A stretch of 64,000 bases of DNA from an uncultured Pelagibacteraceae bacterium. GTDB taxonomy: Bacteria; Pseudomonadota; Alphaproteobacteria; Pelagibacterales; Pelagibacteraceae. Location of the stretch: contig CACJJV010000004.1 in NCBI GenBank assembly GCA_902593845.1, positions 1 through 64,000 on the forward strand. Direction: 5' to 3'. The notes beneath the pieces were generated by a model, which made no database searches, was not told the origin of the DNA, and was given only the letters and a program-made list of their open reading frames with translations. Below are positions 48,171 through 57,251 of the stretch, piece by piece (the first letter of the stretch is position 1; every line of letters begins with the position of its first letter). The position numbers were made by a program, and so were the translations under genes.

Positions 48171-50246
48171 TTAAATTTTTTCAGAGATCTTTAAAATAAA
48201 TGCGTAGTCAAAAGCTATTTCTTCAATGGCACCATCTCTACCTGACTTACCTCCGTGGCCTGCGTTCATTTCAGTTTTTAACAAAAGCAAATTATTATCA
48301 GTTTTTAAATCTCTAAGTTTGGCTGTAAATTTTGCTGGTTCATCGAATAGCACTCTATTATCACTTAAGCTTGTGGTAATTAACATGTGAGGGTAATCCA
48401 TTTTTTTAATATTATTATATGGAGCATAAGAATAAATATAATCAAAATGGTCTCTTTTATCTTTTGCATTTCCGAATTCATCAAATTCTCCAACAGTAAG
48501 GGGCAAAGAATGATCCAAGTTAGTTGTTAATGAGTCAACAAACGGTACTGCCATAACAATTCCAAGAAATAATTCTGGGGATTGATTGACTACTGCTCCC
48601 ATTAACAAACCACCAGCTGATCCACCCATACCAATAATTTTTCCTTTCGATGAATATCCTTTTTCAATCAAAAACTTTGCTACATGTATATAATCTTCAA
48701 ATGTATTTTTTTTATTAAGAAGCTTTCCTTCTTTCCACCATTTCATTCCTTTTTCCATTCCCCCTCTAATATGTGCAGTTACCCAAATAATATCTCTGTC
48801 AATTAAACTCAATCTAGTTGAGGAAAAATCTGGAGTCATTGAACTTCCATATGACCCATAGCCATATAAAAGTAAATTTGCCGAACCATTAATTTTTGTT
48901 TTTTTGTGTCTGGTAATTGTAAGTGGAACTAATCTTCCATCATGAGAAGGGCACTCTAGCCTTTCGACTATATAATCATCTGGATTATGACCAGATGGTA
49001 TTTCTTGTTCTTTTACTAATTTTTTTTCTTTTGTTTTTAAATTGTATAAATAAGTTTTACCTGGTGTTTTTGGGGACGAGTATGACAAGTAAACTAAGTC
49101 AGTATCTTTATTTCTTTGTATTAATGAAACACTAGGCACAATCACAGATTCGTTAGTAAATTTTAATTCTTCCTCGATTCCTGTTTGTTTATTTCTTACA
49201 AATAATTTTCCTAATGCATTTGATTTTTCTCCTCTGATAATCCAATCGTTTAAAAATATTAATCCTCCAATTAAAACCTCCTCTTTGGCAGCTATATAAA
49301 CTTCCCACTTTTGATTTGATAAATCATCACATCTTTCGATTTTGAAATCCTCAGCATCATCATTAGTATGACAATAAAAATATCCACCCCAAGAATTGAC
49401 TGAATAAATTACACCTTTTTTTCTTTTTTTAATTAATTTTGGTTTTGGTTTTTTTTCTGTTACTTCAAAGTAGTATTGTTCGGAAGTATTATGATCTGAT
49501 GTTGTTATAAAAAAATATTTTTCATCTGAACTCAAACTTATGCCCACAGTAAATGCTTCACTTTTCTCTTCAAAAACAAGCTCATCATCTTTGACTGATG
49601 ATCCAATTTTGTGTCTAAATATTTTTCTTGGTCTATGAAATTCATCAAGCTTTGAGTAAAAAAAATATTGGTTGTCCAAACTAAAAGTAATACTTCCACT
49701 TGTTTCTTCTATTTTTTCGGTGACTAATTTTTCTGAAGCAATATTTCTTATGTAAATTGTATAATATTCTGATCCTTTTAAGTCTAAAGAATAACCTAAA
49801 AGTTTGTCATTATAACTTACCTCTAAATCACCCACCCCGAAATATTCAGTTTTTAATTTTTCTTTTTCTACATCACCATTCCAAAATTCTTCAACTGCAT
49901 TACTTCCAATCTTCTTTCTAAGTTTTATTGAATAATTTCCTACTGCAGTTGTTTTAGTCCAATATTCATATTCTTTGTCTTTAAATTTTAATGATTCATC
50001 ATCTAACTTTATTCTACCTTTAATTTCATCAAATAAGATTTTCTGACATTTTTTTGTGTCTTTTAAATTATATTCTGTAAAATTGTTTTCTTCTTCAAGA
50101 TATTTCCTTACATCTGGAAGTAGCTTGGAACTATCTTTTAAAACCTCGAGAATATTATCCTGATGGATCCAACTATAATTATCTTCCCACGTGGTATTGT
50201 GACAAGATTTAAGCTCTGGTTTTTTTTTAAGTTGTGGTATTTTCAT
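48171..50246 (-). CDS. ptrB: Oligopeptidase B (prolyl oligopeptidase family S9A)
   Basis: Serine peptidase of 691 residues cleaving short peptides after basic residues. An N-terminal beta-propeller covers about residues 60-410. The alpha/beta-hydrolase domain shows LLLYGYGSYG, the nucleophile in IGMGGSAGGLLMG and the histidine in MNAGHGGKSGRDGA. No signal peptide, so cytoplasmic. The basic-residue specificity is taken from the family; prolyl oligopeptidase is the alternative. Confidence 0.87.
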   Translation of the reverse strand: MKIPQLKKKPELKSCHNTTWEDNYSWIHQDNILEVLKDSSKLLPDVRKYLEEENNFTEYNLKDTKKCQKILFDEIKGRIKLDDESLKFKDKEYEYWTKTTAVGNYSIKLRKKIGSNAVEEFWNGDVEKEKLKTEYFGVGDLEVSYNDKLLGYSLDLKGSEYYTIYIRNIASEKLVTEKIEETSGSITFSLDNQYFFYSKLDEFHRPRKIFRHKIGSSVKDDELVFEEKSEAFTVGISLSSDEKYFFITTSDHNTSEQYYFEVTEKKPKPKLIKKRKKGVIYSVNSWGGYFYCHTNDDAEDFKIERCDDLSNQKWEVYIAAKEEVLIGGLIFLNDWIIRGEKSNALGKLFVRNKQTGIEEELKFTNESVIVPSVSLIQRNKDTDLVYLSYSSPKTPGKTYLYNLKTKEKKLVKEQEIPSGHNPDDYIVERLECPSHDGRLVPLTITRHKKTKINGSANLLLYGYGSYGSSMTPDFSSTRLSLIDRDIIWVTAHIRGGMEKGMKWWKEGKLLNKKNTFEDYIHVAKFLIEKGYSSKGKIIGMGGSAGGLLMGAVVNQSPELFLGIVMAVPFVDSLTTNLDHSLPLTVGEFDEFGNAKDKRDHFDYIYSYAPYNNIKKMDYPHMLITTSLSDNRVLFDEPAKFTAKLRDLKTDNNLLLLKTEMNAGHGGKSGRDGAIEEIAFDYAFILKISEKI

Positions 50247-50260
50247 CAGATCAAAAATAT

Positions 50261-50764
50261 ATGAATATAATAATTTATACAGTGGTTATATTAACCATTT
50301 TTTATTTTCTATTACGTTTAATAACCAACATTTCATCTAGGAAAATTTCAAAAGGCCTAAGATTTTTTATTATATTGGGATTATTTGCTTTAGCAGTATT
50401 GTTTGCTATTGGCGGAAAATTTTTATTAACCCTACCTCTTACTTTGGCAAGTTTAGCTTTATTAAAATTAAAAGGTTTATCTATTTTTCAATTAATTTCT
50501 CTTTTTAGACTTATTCAGACATTAAGAAGATCTGGTCGCTTTTCTTTTAACCAAGCAGGTACCAATAACGTTTCGTCTATATCAGTTTCAGAGGCATACA
50601 AAATTTTAAATTTAGATATGAATAAAAAAGTTACCAAAGAAGATGTTAACAAAGCATATATAAAAATCCAAAAAAAGATTCATCCCGATATATCTCCTGA
50701 AACTTCAAGATTATCCTCAATTGTTAATGAGGCTAAAGATATTGTGCTAAACGATATTTCTTAA
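50261..50764 (+). CDS. Membrane-anchored J-domain protein
   Basis: About 167 residues from the chosen start. Two N-terminal hydrophobic segments (about 3-19 and 35-67) are followed by a linker and a C-terminal J-like domain with the HPD motif in KKIHPDISPETSRL. This order, membrane part first and J-domain last, resembles TIM14/DjlA-like proteins that recruit DnaK to the membrane. The frame is open to 50234, but that would overlap ptrB, so ATG 50261 was taken. The stop is interlocked with the convergent GT9 stop. Confidence 0.78.
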   Translation: MNIIIYTVVILTIFYFLLRLITNISSRKISKGLRFFIILGLFALAVLFAIGGKFLLTLPLTLASLALLKLKGLSIFQLISLFRLIQTLRRSGRFSFNQAGTNNVSSISVSEAYKILNLDMNKKVTKEDVNKAYIKIQKKIHPDISPETSRLSSIVNEAKDIVLNDIS

Positions 50765-51723
50765 GCAATAATTTCTAAAAATCTCTCAAAAATTCTTTGT
50801 GGATTTATTTTATCTTTACCTAAAGTGTTATGTGTGACTGTGCTTTCACCTTCTGGAATTATTGGAAACATTTTTGAGCTATAATTTCCATAAATTAAGG
50901 GAGTATCAGCCATTAAAGTAATCGTTTTAATACCTAAAGCTGAGGATAAATGACTAAAACTCGAGTCATTACAAATAGATACATTACAATTCTTAATTAA
51001 TGGTAAAATTTCACTGATAGTAAAATTATCTAAACGAGTACAAAAATTCTTAAATTTAGACTGCAAAATTTCGTTTAATACTTCCTGTTCTTCTTTTGCC
51101 TTACCTGTTGCAAGAAAAAATCTGCAATTTTTCATATTTGATATTTTATCAATTACGCTTAAAAAAGTCTTTGCAGGAATTCTTTTTGTAGGTCCAGAAC
51201 CACCTATGCCCAAGAGAATATTTGTAGTGCTTTTATCTATTTGAAATTTTTGTGCTGCTTTAGAAATTGAATCATTGTCGATTTGCACTTCAGGATCTTC
51301 ATTAATGTCTAAATCTAAATTTTCTTTTAAAAATTTTTTAGGAGTCTCAATTATGTGTTGTTTATTTTTTGTGAACAATGGATATTGGTAAATTTGTGGA
51401 ATACCTGATATTTTAGCAATTAAGTTAAATCTTAAAGATGAATTAAAAATAAAAATTTTATCGAAATTATATTTTTTTAAATCGGTTGCTAATTTAAAAA
51501 TACCAAAAAAACCACCATGTCTATTATTCGTTTTATTATCTCTCTCCAGGATGAGAATTTTATCAATATATTTTGTTTGGTGTAAATATTGATTAGCTTT
51601 TGAATTTTCTTTTACCAATATATTTATTGGTGAATTAAATTTTTTGGATAAAGCCTTTATAAATGGCAAGAAAATTATGGTATCTCCAATACCCATTCTG
51701 CTCTGAATTGCTAATATTTTCAT
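50761..51723 (-). CDS. Glycosyltransferase family 9 (heptosyltransferase-like)
   Basis: 320 residues of GT-B fold. MKILAIQSRMGIGDTIIFLP at the start, LLGIGGSGPTKRIPAKTF near residue 170, and CNVSICNDSSFSHLSSALG near residue 250 are GT9 landmarks. Members add heptose or related sugars to lipopolysaccharide core. No other LPS gene is adjacent, so the sugar and acceptor are open. Confidence 0.85.
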   Translation of the reverse strand: MKILAIQSRMGIGDTIIFLPFIKALSKKFNSPINILVKENSKANQYLHQTKYIDKILILERDNKTNNRHGGFFGIFKLATDLKKYNFDKIFIFNSSLRFNLIAKISGIPQIYQYPLFTKNKQHIIETPKKFLKENLDLDINEDPEVQIDNDSISKAAQKFQIDKSTTNILLGIGGSGPTKRIPAKTFLSVIDKISNMKNCRFFLATGKAKEEQEVLNEILQSKFKNFCTRLDNFTISEILPLIKNCNVSICNDSSFSHLSSALGIKTITLMADTPLIYGNYSSKMFPIIPEGESTVTHNTLGKDKINPQRIFERFLEIIA

Positions 51724-51771
51724 ATAGTATTTATAAACTTTACTGAGTATATTTTTATATAAATTTTTATT

Positions 51772-52656
51772 ATGACAAAAATAAGTGGAATTTTTGCTGC
51801 TTCGATGTCAGTGCTTAACAATGATTTAAGCTTGAATGTTGAAAAAACAATAATGCATGCTGAGAAACTTATCGATCAAGGCTGTCATGGCACGGTAATA
51901 TTTGGAAGCACAGGTCAGTCTCAATTAATACCTATTTCAGAAAAAATTGACTTACTTAACAATCTCTCAAAAAGCAAATATCAGAATAAACATATAATTG
52001 GCACAGGTCTAAACTCTTTAGGCGAAACAATAAATTTTATGAAGATAGCAATTTCAATGAATCTAAATAAATTTTTAATCATGCCTCCCGCTTATTATAA
52101 TTATGGTGATACAGAGGTTTTGGATTTTTATTCTAGAATAATTAATTCAGTGCCAGATTGTAAAATTATTCTTTATAATTTTGAAAAACTTAGTGGTTAT
52201 AAATTTAGTTTAAGGTGTGTAGAGACACTTGTTAATAAATTTCCAGAACAAATAGTTGGAGTAAAAGATAGCTCTTATAATTTATACGAAAATTTAAAAC
52301 TTAAAAATTTTTCAATTTTACCTGGTTCGGAAATTAAATTGTTAAAAGGTTTGGAAATAGGATGTTCTGGTATAATAACTGCAACATGCAACGTTACAGC
52401 AGAATTATCTAGGCAAGTTTATGATGATTTTTTTGCAGGAAAAAAGCAGTTACATAATGATAAGTTATGTGATGTTAGAAGCACTTTTGATAAATATAAT
52501 CTAATTTCAGGTTTACATACTTATTGTGCTCAAAATGACAAAATATATAAAAATATTTTACCACCACTAAGTCTTTTAAATCGAAATGATGAGGAAGAAT
52601 TAATAAATAGATTAAAAGATTTAGAATTTTATAACAAATCAACCTTGGCAGCATAA
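51772..52656 (+). CDS. Dihydrodipicolinate synthase/N-acetylneuraminate lyase family aldolase
   Basis: A TIM-barrel class I aldolase of 294 residues. The substrate-binding motif is GTVIFGSTGQSQLIPISEK near residue 40, and the Schiff-base lysine is in QIVGVKDSSYN near residue 165. The tyrosine of the active site lies in ILYNFEKL. The gene is not linked to lysine synthesis and lies 1 base before cfa, so a sugar-acid aldolase is as likely as DapA. Confidence 0.85.
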   Translation: MTKISGIFAASMSVLNNDLSLNVEKTIMHAEKLIDQGCHGTVIFGSTGQSQLIPISEKIDLLNNLSKSKYQNKHIIGTGLNSLGETINFMKIAISMNLNKFLIMPPAYYNYGDTEVLDFYSRIINSVPDCKIILYNFEKLSGYKFSLRCVETLVNKFPEQIVGVKDSSYNLYENLKLKNFSILPGSEIKLLKGLEIGCSGIITATCNVTAELSRQVYDDFFAGKKQLHNDKLCDVRSTFDKYNLISGLHTYCAQNDKIYKNILPPLSLLNRNDEEELINRLKDLEFYNKSTLAA

Positions 52657-52657
52657 A

Positions 52658-53845
52658 ATGCAATTAGCAAGATTTCTTAATAAAATTTTTAAAAAAGGTG
52701 GTTTTGTGTTAACTGATGCTAATTCTAAAGACTATATTATTGGAGAACCAGACAATGACCCTATTAGACTAAAAATTTTAAATAAAAATCTTCATTATAA
52801 ATTGTTATTTCATCCTGATTTATATTTTGGTGAAGCATATACCAACGGTGAAATTGTAATTGAAAACGGCACACTTACAGATTTTTTAGATCTTGCCTTA
52901 ATGAATTTTGGAAGGGGAGAATTAAACTTTTTCAGTTATTTAATCAATAGATTAAGGGGATCATATAGATATTTAACTAACTTTAATTTTATTAAAAAAT
53001 CCAAAATGAATGTATCTCACCATTATGATATTAAGGACGATTTGTATGACTTATTTTTAGATCCAAAAAGACAGTATTCTTGTGCATATTTTAAAAATGA
53101 GAATGACAGTTTGGAAACAGCTCAAAATAATAAAATTCAACACATAATTAAAAAATTAAATATAAAACCCAATCAAAAAGTTTTAGATATTGGATGTGGC
53201 TGGGGTTCACTTGCCATCGATATAGCCAAAAGTGCTCAATGTGAAGTAACAGGTATTACTTTATCAGAGAACCAACTTAATTATTGCACCCAAAAAGCTA
53301 AAGAATTGAATTTAGAAAATCAAGTAAAGTTTAAACTAATGGATTATAGAGAATTAAATGAAAAATTTGATAGAATAGTAAGTGTTGGGATGTTTGAACA
53401 TGTTGGAAGGAAATTTTATAAAAAATTTTTCAAACAAATCGAAAAAATGTTGAAAGAGGATGGGGTTTCACTGATACACACCATCGGATCTGTAAATCCT
53501 CCAAGAGATCCTCATCCATGGATTACAAAATATATTTTTCCTGGAGGTTATACTCCGAGTTTAAGCGAAGTAACCAACCCTATTGAAAAAGCTGGCTTAA
53601 TAGTGACAGATATTGAGGTTTTAAGGCTTCATTATGCCCACACGTTGAGACATTGGAAAGAAAATTGCTTAAAAAATAAAGATAAAATTATCCAAATGTT
53701 TGATGAAAAATTTTTTAGAATGTGGGAGTTTTATCTTGCTGGTTGTGAAATGGCATTCAAGTGGGGAGATCAAGTTGTATATCAATTTCAACTTACAAAA
53801 AATTATAGATCAACACCAGTGACTAGAGACTATATTTATCAATAA
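52658..53845 (+). CDS. cfa: Cyclopropane-fatty-acyl-phospholipid synthase family methyltransferase
   Basis: 395 residues. An N-terminal lipid-binding part (1-115) precedes SHHYDIKDDLYDLFLDPKR and YSCAYF. The SAM site is VLDIGCGWGSLAID (175-188), and VSVGMFEHVGRKFY and YIFPGGYTPSLSEV are strongly conserved in Cfa. It methylates unsaturated acyl chains of membrane lipids. It follows a DapA-family aldolase by 1 base. Confidence 0.93.
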   Translation: MQLARFLNKIFKKGGFVLTDANSKDYIIGEPDNDPIRLKILNKNLHYKLLFHPDLYFGEAYTNGEIVIENGTLTDFLDLALMNFGRGELNFFSYLINRLRGSYRYLTNFNFIKKSKMNVSHHYDIKDDLYDLFLDPKRQYSCAYFKNENDSLETAQNNKIQHIIKKLNIKPNQKVLDIGCGWGSLAIDIAKSAQCEVTGITLSENQLNYCTQKAKELNLENQVKFKLMDYRELNEKFDRIVSVGMFEHVGRKFYKKFFKQIEKMLKEDGVSLIHTIGSVNPPRDPHPWITKYIFPGGYTPSLSEVTNPIEKAGLIVTDIEVLRLHYAHTLRHWKENCLKNKDKIIQMFDEKFFRMWEFYLAGCEMAFKWGDQVVYQFQLTKNYRSTPVTRDYIYQ

Positions 53846-53874
53846 ATTATTGATAGGGTCATTTCTTCTTAGAA

Positions 53875-55074
53875 ATGAAAAAAAAACAAAAAAAATCAAA
53901 AAAAAAGTCAAAAACTAAAAAGAAAAATAAAGTTAACAAAGCTAAAAGAAAAATAAATAAAATTAGAAAAAGTTCTAAAAAACAAAGAAAAAACAAGTTT
54001 GTTAAAAAAAAGAAAAAAAATAAGTCTAAAAAACTCAAAAAAATAAATTATCAGCCAAAAATAAAAAAAAAACAGAAAGATAGCCTAGTCTTGAAACTAG
54101 TTAAATTTCAATTATCTCTCAAACCTCAATTTAATTTCAAATTTAATTTTGGTTTGGAAAAAAGCATTCAGAGTTTTTTTGACAAGATTTCAGAGATAAT
54201 TTCTAATTATAAGGTGTTAAAAACCTTTGAAAAAAGAAGAATAAAAATAGAAAAAATTGAAAGAGAAAGAAAAGAAAAAATCGAAGAAGCAGAGAAGAAA
54301 AAAGAAGAAGAAAATTTAAGATTAAAGCTGAGAGAGCAAACGCTAAGAGAAGAGGAAAGATTAGAAAAACAGAGAACGAAAGATATAAAATTATTTTTAA
54401 GAAAAGAACAAGCACTTTTAAGAATCGAACAAGCAGAAAAGCAAAAACAATTTTTAAAACAATTAAGATTAGATAAACAAATTGAAAAATTCAGAATAAG
54501 AGAAGTTAAAGAACTAGAAAAACTTGAGAAAATTTCCCTAAAAGAAAAAAGAGAAGATTATTCTGGACTACAAGAGAGAATCGAGAAACTTAAAGAAAAA
54601 TACAGATTACTCAGAGATCAAAAAATCAAGGAAAGAGTTGAGGCGCTAGGTGTTAAACTTCAAGGTGACGAAGACAGAGAAACCTTATTAGAAAAAGAAA
54701 AAGAATATACATTAGCAAGACAAAAAGTTGAATTTGCACTTGAGAGCTTTTATAGAAGTGCAAGTAGTTTAGTATTTCAACTCAATAAAAGACATATTAC
54801 CCGAGACATGTCTATTTTTCGATGCATAGATAGACGATTTGAAACTGGAGAGGTTTTTATTAAATGGGACGAATCATCAGATGATGAGTGGTTATTATTA
54901 ATTTATATCAAAAATAATTCTCCAGATGAAGGAATTGTCATTGAGGATAAAACAAACCCTGAAAAAAATCTTTCCCATGAGTTTAGAAATGTGGACATCT
55001 TTAAAGCTTCAGACACTATGGTAGACTCTTTAACACAGCTCATTGCAAGGAAAAGAGCCAAAAATAATAATTAA
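53875..55074 (+). CDS. Lysine-rich coiled-coil protein, unknown function
   Basis: I do not recognise a family. In 399 residues, 40 of the first 70 are lysine or arginine and only one is acidic. A short hydrophobic-aromatic stretch follows (71-112). Residues about 116-290 are a charged E/K/R heptad-like region that predicts a long coiled coil. The last 110 residues look globular (HITRDMSIFRCIDRRFETGE, WLLLIYIKNN). No signal peptide is visible. The basic start could bind nucleic acid or acidic lipid. Next to it lies a small membrane protein gene, 30 bases downstream. Confidence 0.8.
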   Translation: MKKKQKKSKKKSKTKKKNKVNKAKRKINKIRKSSKKQRKNKFVKKKKKNKSKKLKKINYQPKIKKKQKDSLVLKLVKFQLSLKPQFNFKFNFGLEKSIQSFFDKISEIISNYKVLKTFEKRRIKIEKIERERKEKIEEAEKKKEEENLRLKLREQTLREEERLEKQRTKDIKLFLRKEQALLRIEQAEKQKQFLKQLRLDKQIEKFRIREVKELEKLEKISLKEKREDYSGLQERIEKLKEKYRLLRDQKIKERVEALGVKLQGDEDRETLLEKEKEYTLARQKVEFALESFYRSASSLVFQLNKRHITRDMSIFRCIDRRFETGEVFIKWDESSDDEWLLLIYIKNNSPDEGIVIEDKTNPEKNLSHEFRNVDIFKASDTMVDSLTQLIARKRAKNNN

Positions 55075-55104
55075 ACATTTATATTTAATTAGATATTATC
55101 TTGT

Positions 55105-55398
55105 ATGATTTTAGGATCTGCCTTTTTAATAATTTTATATTTAATTTTCAGATACATTATTGCGTGGATCACATATTATAATAATTTAGACCCAAGACTT
55201 GGTGAAAGCACCTGGCGATTTACTTATGATTATCCAGTAGTCGGCGAGAGAGATATTTCTGATTTGGATGATAAGGATTTTGTTAGGTTAAGAAGAAAAA
55301 AAAATAAAATTATATTACTAATGTACTCAATAGTCTTAGTAATGTTTGTATCCTCCATGTCTTTATTAAGTAAATTTTTATTATTTTTCACAAGTTAG
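55105..55398 (+). CDS. Small two-helix membrane protein, unknown function
   Basis: 97 residues with hydrophobic segments at about 2-20 and 69-95, separated by a polar loop containing WRFTYDYPVVGERDISDLDD. The loop is acidic. The location just after the very basic coiled-coil gene makes a charge-based interaction conceivable, but this is only inference. The 3' end overlaps the DCC gene by 11 bases. Confidence 0.7.
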   Translation: MILGSAFLIILYLIFRYIIAWITYYNNLDPRLGESTWRFTYDYPVVGERDISDLDDKDFVRLRRKKNKIILLMYSIVLVMFVSSMSLLSKFLLFFTS

Positions 55399-55744
55399 AT
55401 TTTTTAAGTTGCTTTTTATTTTTTAAGTAAAGAATAAAGGCTACTATTTCATATACAACTGAAAATATATTAAAGATGATTGGTAATTTAAAAAATTTAT
55501 AGAGAAATTTATATTTGGGCATTTTTTTCCATAATAATAAAAACGCCTCTGCACCTCCTAAAACTTTCTCACCATCTTTGATATGAAGCCTTCTTAAAAG
55601 TTGTTTACTGTCTTTAGAAGTTTCCTTTTCAGCCAACTCATTATCTGTAATATCAACCCAATCGATTTCATCTATTTTTTCTTTTTTATAAAGATCAATT
55701 TCGGCCTTACAAATTTTACAAGAATTATTAAAATAAACTTTCAT
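55388..55744 (-). CDS. DCC family thiol-disulfide oxidoreductase-like protein (DUF393)
   Basis: 118 residues. The N-terminal MKVYFNNSCKICKAEIDLYK has the CxxC where most members read DGxCxxC. GGAEAFLLLWKKMPKYKFLY is typical of DUF393. The DCC aspartate is replaced by asparagine (NNSCKIC). A hydrophobic C-terminal segment may contact the membrane. Function unproven. Confidence 0.82.
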   Translation of the reverse strand: MKVYFNNSCKICKAEIDLYKKEKIDEIDWVDITDNELAEKETSKDSKQLLRRLHIKDGEKVLGGAEAFLLLWKKMPKYKFLYKFFKLPIIFNIFSVVYEIVAFILYLKNKKQLKKSNL

Positions 55745-55829
55745 AATAAGTGAATTTATTACTAATTTGTCTCAGATATGTACATGCGTAAAATACTCTA
55801 GTTGAAAATTTTATGAAACAATCTATTTA

Positions 55830-57251
55830 ATGTCTCTTATGAGTAATTTCTTTGAAAAATCTGACGTATCTAGAAAAGAGGCTGAAAGCATTATTTCTGA
55901 CACTTTGCAAAAATGTGATGATGGCGAATTGTATTTGGAAAATTCAAAATCTGAGTCAATATTGTTAGATGATAACAAAATTAAAAATTCCAGTTATAAT
56001 TCAGATTTAGGATTTGGTTTTAGAGCTATATCTGATGAAGTGGTTGCTTATTCTCATTCTAATGAGATTTCTAAGAACTCTTTAAAACAATCTTCAGAAA
56101 ATTTAAAGTCAACATTAAAATCTGTCAAAGGTACTTACAACCATGAAATTCCTAAATCAAATAAAAAGTATTATGACAATATTAATCCTATTGAGCAAAA
56201 ATCTCTTAATAAAAAAATTAAAATATTGAACGATGTAAATGATTATTTACGATCTAAAGGTGATAAAGTTAAACAAGTTACAGCTAATTTTTTGGGAGAG
56301 CAAAAGTCTGTAGAAATAATTAGATCTGGTGGAGAGACTTTGTCAGATGTCCGTCCTTTAGTAAGGTTTAATGTGTCAGTTATGGTGGAGAAAGATGGCA
56401 GAAAAGAAACAGGTGTATACGGTGTTGGTGGAAGACAATCTTACGACTCATATTTGAAAGATGAGAATTGGAAAAGTGTTTGCGATGAAGCTTTAAGGAT
56501 AGCATCAGTGAATTTAGAGAGTAAACCCGCTCCAGCAGGTGAGATGAAAGTTGTACTCGGACCTGGGTGGCCTGCAATATTAATTCATGAGGCCGTTGGT
56601 CATGGTTTAGAGGGAGATTTTAATAGAAAGAAAACTTCAGCATTTCATAATCTAATGGGCCAAAAAGTTGCAAGTGAGGGAGTTACAATTATTGATGATG
56701 GTACCATTGATAAAAGAAGAGGCAGTCTTACAATTGACGATGAGGGGACACCAACAGAAAAAACTGTTTTAATTGAAAATGGAATTTTAAAAAATTTTAT
56801 GCAAGACAGGCTCAATGCACGTTTGATGAAAACAAGATCTACTGGTAGCGGAAGAAGAGAAAACTATAGACATATAGTTCTACCAAGAATGAGAAACACG
56901 ATGATGCTAAGCGGTAAGCAAACCCAAGAAGAAATGATTAAAGCAGTCGACAAAGGTATTTTCGCAGTAAGTTTTGGTGGTGGACAAGTTGACATTACAT
57001 CTGGAAAATTTGTATTTAATTGCACTGAAGCTTATGAAATTGTTAATGGCAAAATTGGATCACCAATTAAGGGTGCAACATTAATTGGAGATGGTCCTTC
57101 AATTTTAAAAGAAGTCTCTATGGTAGGAAATGATATGATGATGGACCCTGGAATTGGAACATGTGGTAAAGCTGGACAGGGTGTCCCCGTAGGTGTAGCG
57201 CAGCCATCTATATTAATAAATAAGATGACTGTGGGTGGTACAAAACTTTAA
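55830..57251 (+). CDS. tldD: TldD metallopeptidase subunit
   Basis: Subunit of the TldD-TldE protease that matures some peptides and degrades unfolded ones. The zinc motif HEAVGHGLEGD begins at residue 253, in the order HExxxH. The family also shows GPGWPAILIHE and IDDEGTPTEKTV. Length is 473 residues. The gene for its partner TldE follows at once (55830-57251, then 57252), so the two are made together. Confidence 0.96.
   Translation: MSLMSNFFEKSDVSRKEAESIISDTLQKCDDGELYLENSKSESILLDDNKIKNSSYNSDLGFGFRAISDEVVAYSHSNEISKNSLKQSSENLKSTLKSVKGTYNHEIPKSNKKYYDNINPIEQKSLNKKIKILNDVNDYLRSKGDKVKQVTANFLGEQKSVEIIRSGGETLSDVRPLVRFNVSVMVEKDGRKETGVYGVGGRQSYDSYLKDENWKSVCDEALRIASVNLESKPAPAGEMKVVLGPGWPAILIHEAVGHGLEGDFNRKKTSAFHNLMGQKVASEGVTIIDDGTIDKRRGSLTIDDEGTPTEKTVLIENGILKNFMQDRLNARLMKTRSTGSGRRENYRHIVLPRMRNTMMLSGKQTQEEMIKAVDKGIFAVSFGGGQVDITSGKFVFNCTEAYEIVNGKIGSPIKGATLIGDGPSILKEVSMVGNDMMMDPGIGTCGKAGQGVPVGVAQPSILINKMTVGGTKL

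Noticed and set aside
53875-54084. Lysine-rich start of the coiled-coil gene as a mis-called A-rich leader
   Set aside because: There is no other Met start before about residue 300, and the frame stays open through the whole A-rich region, so the long start is preferred.
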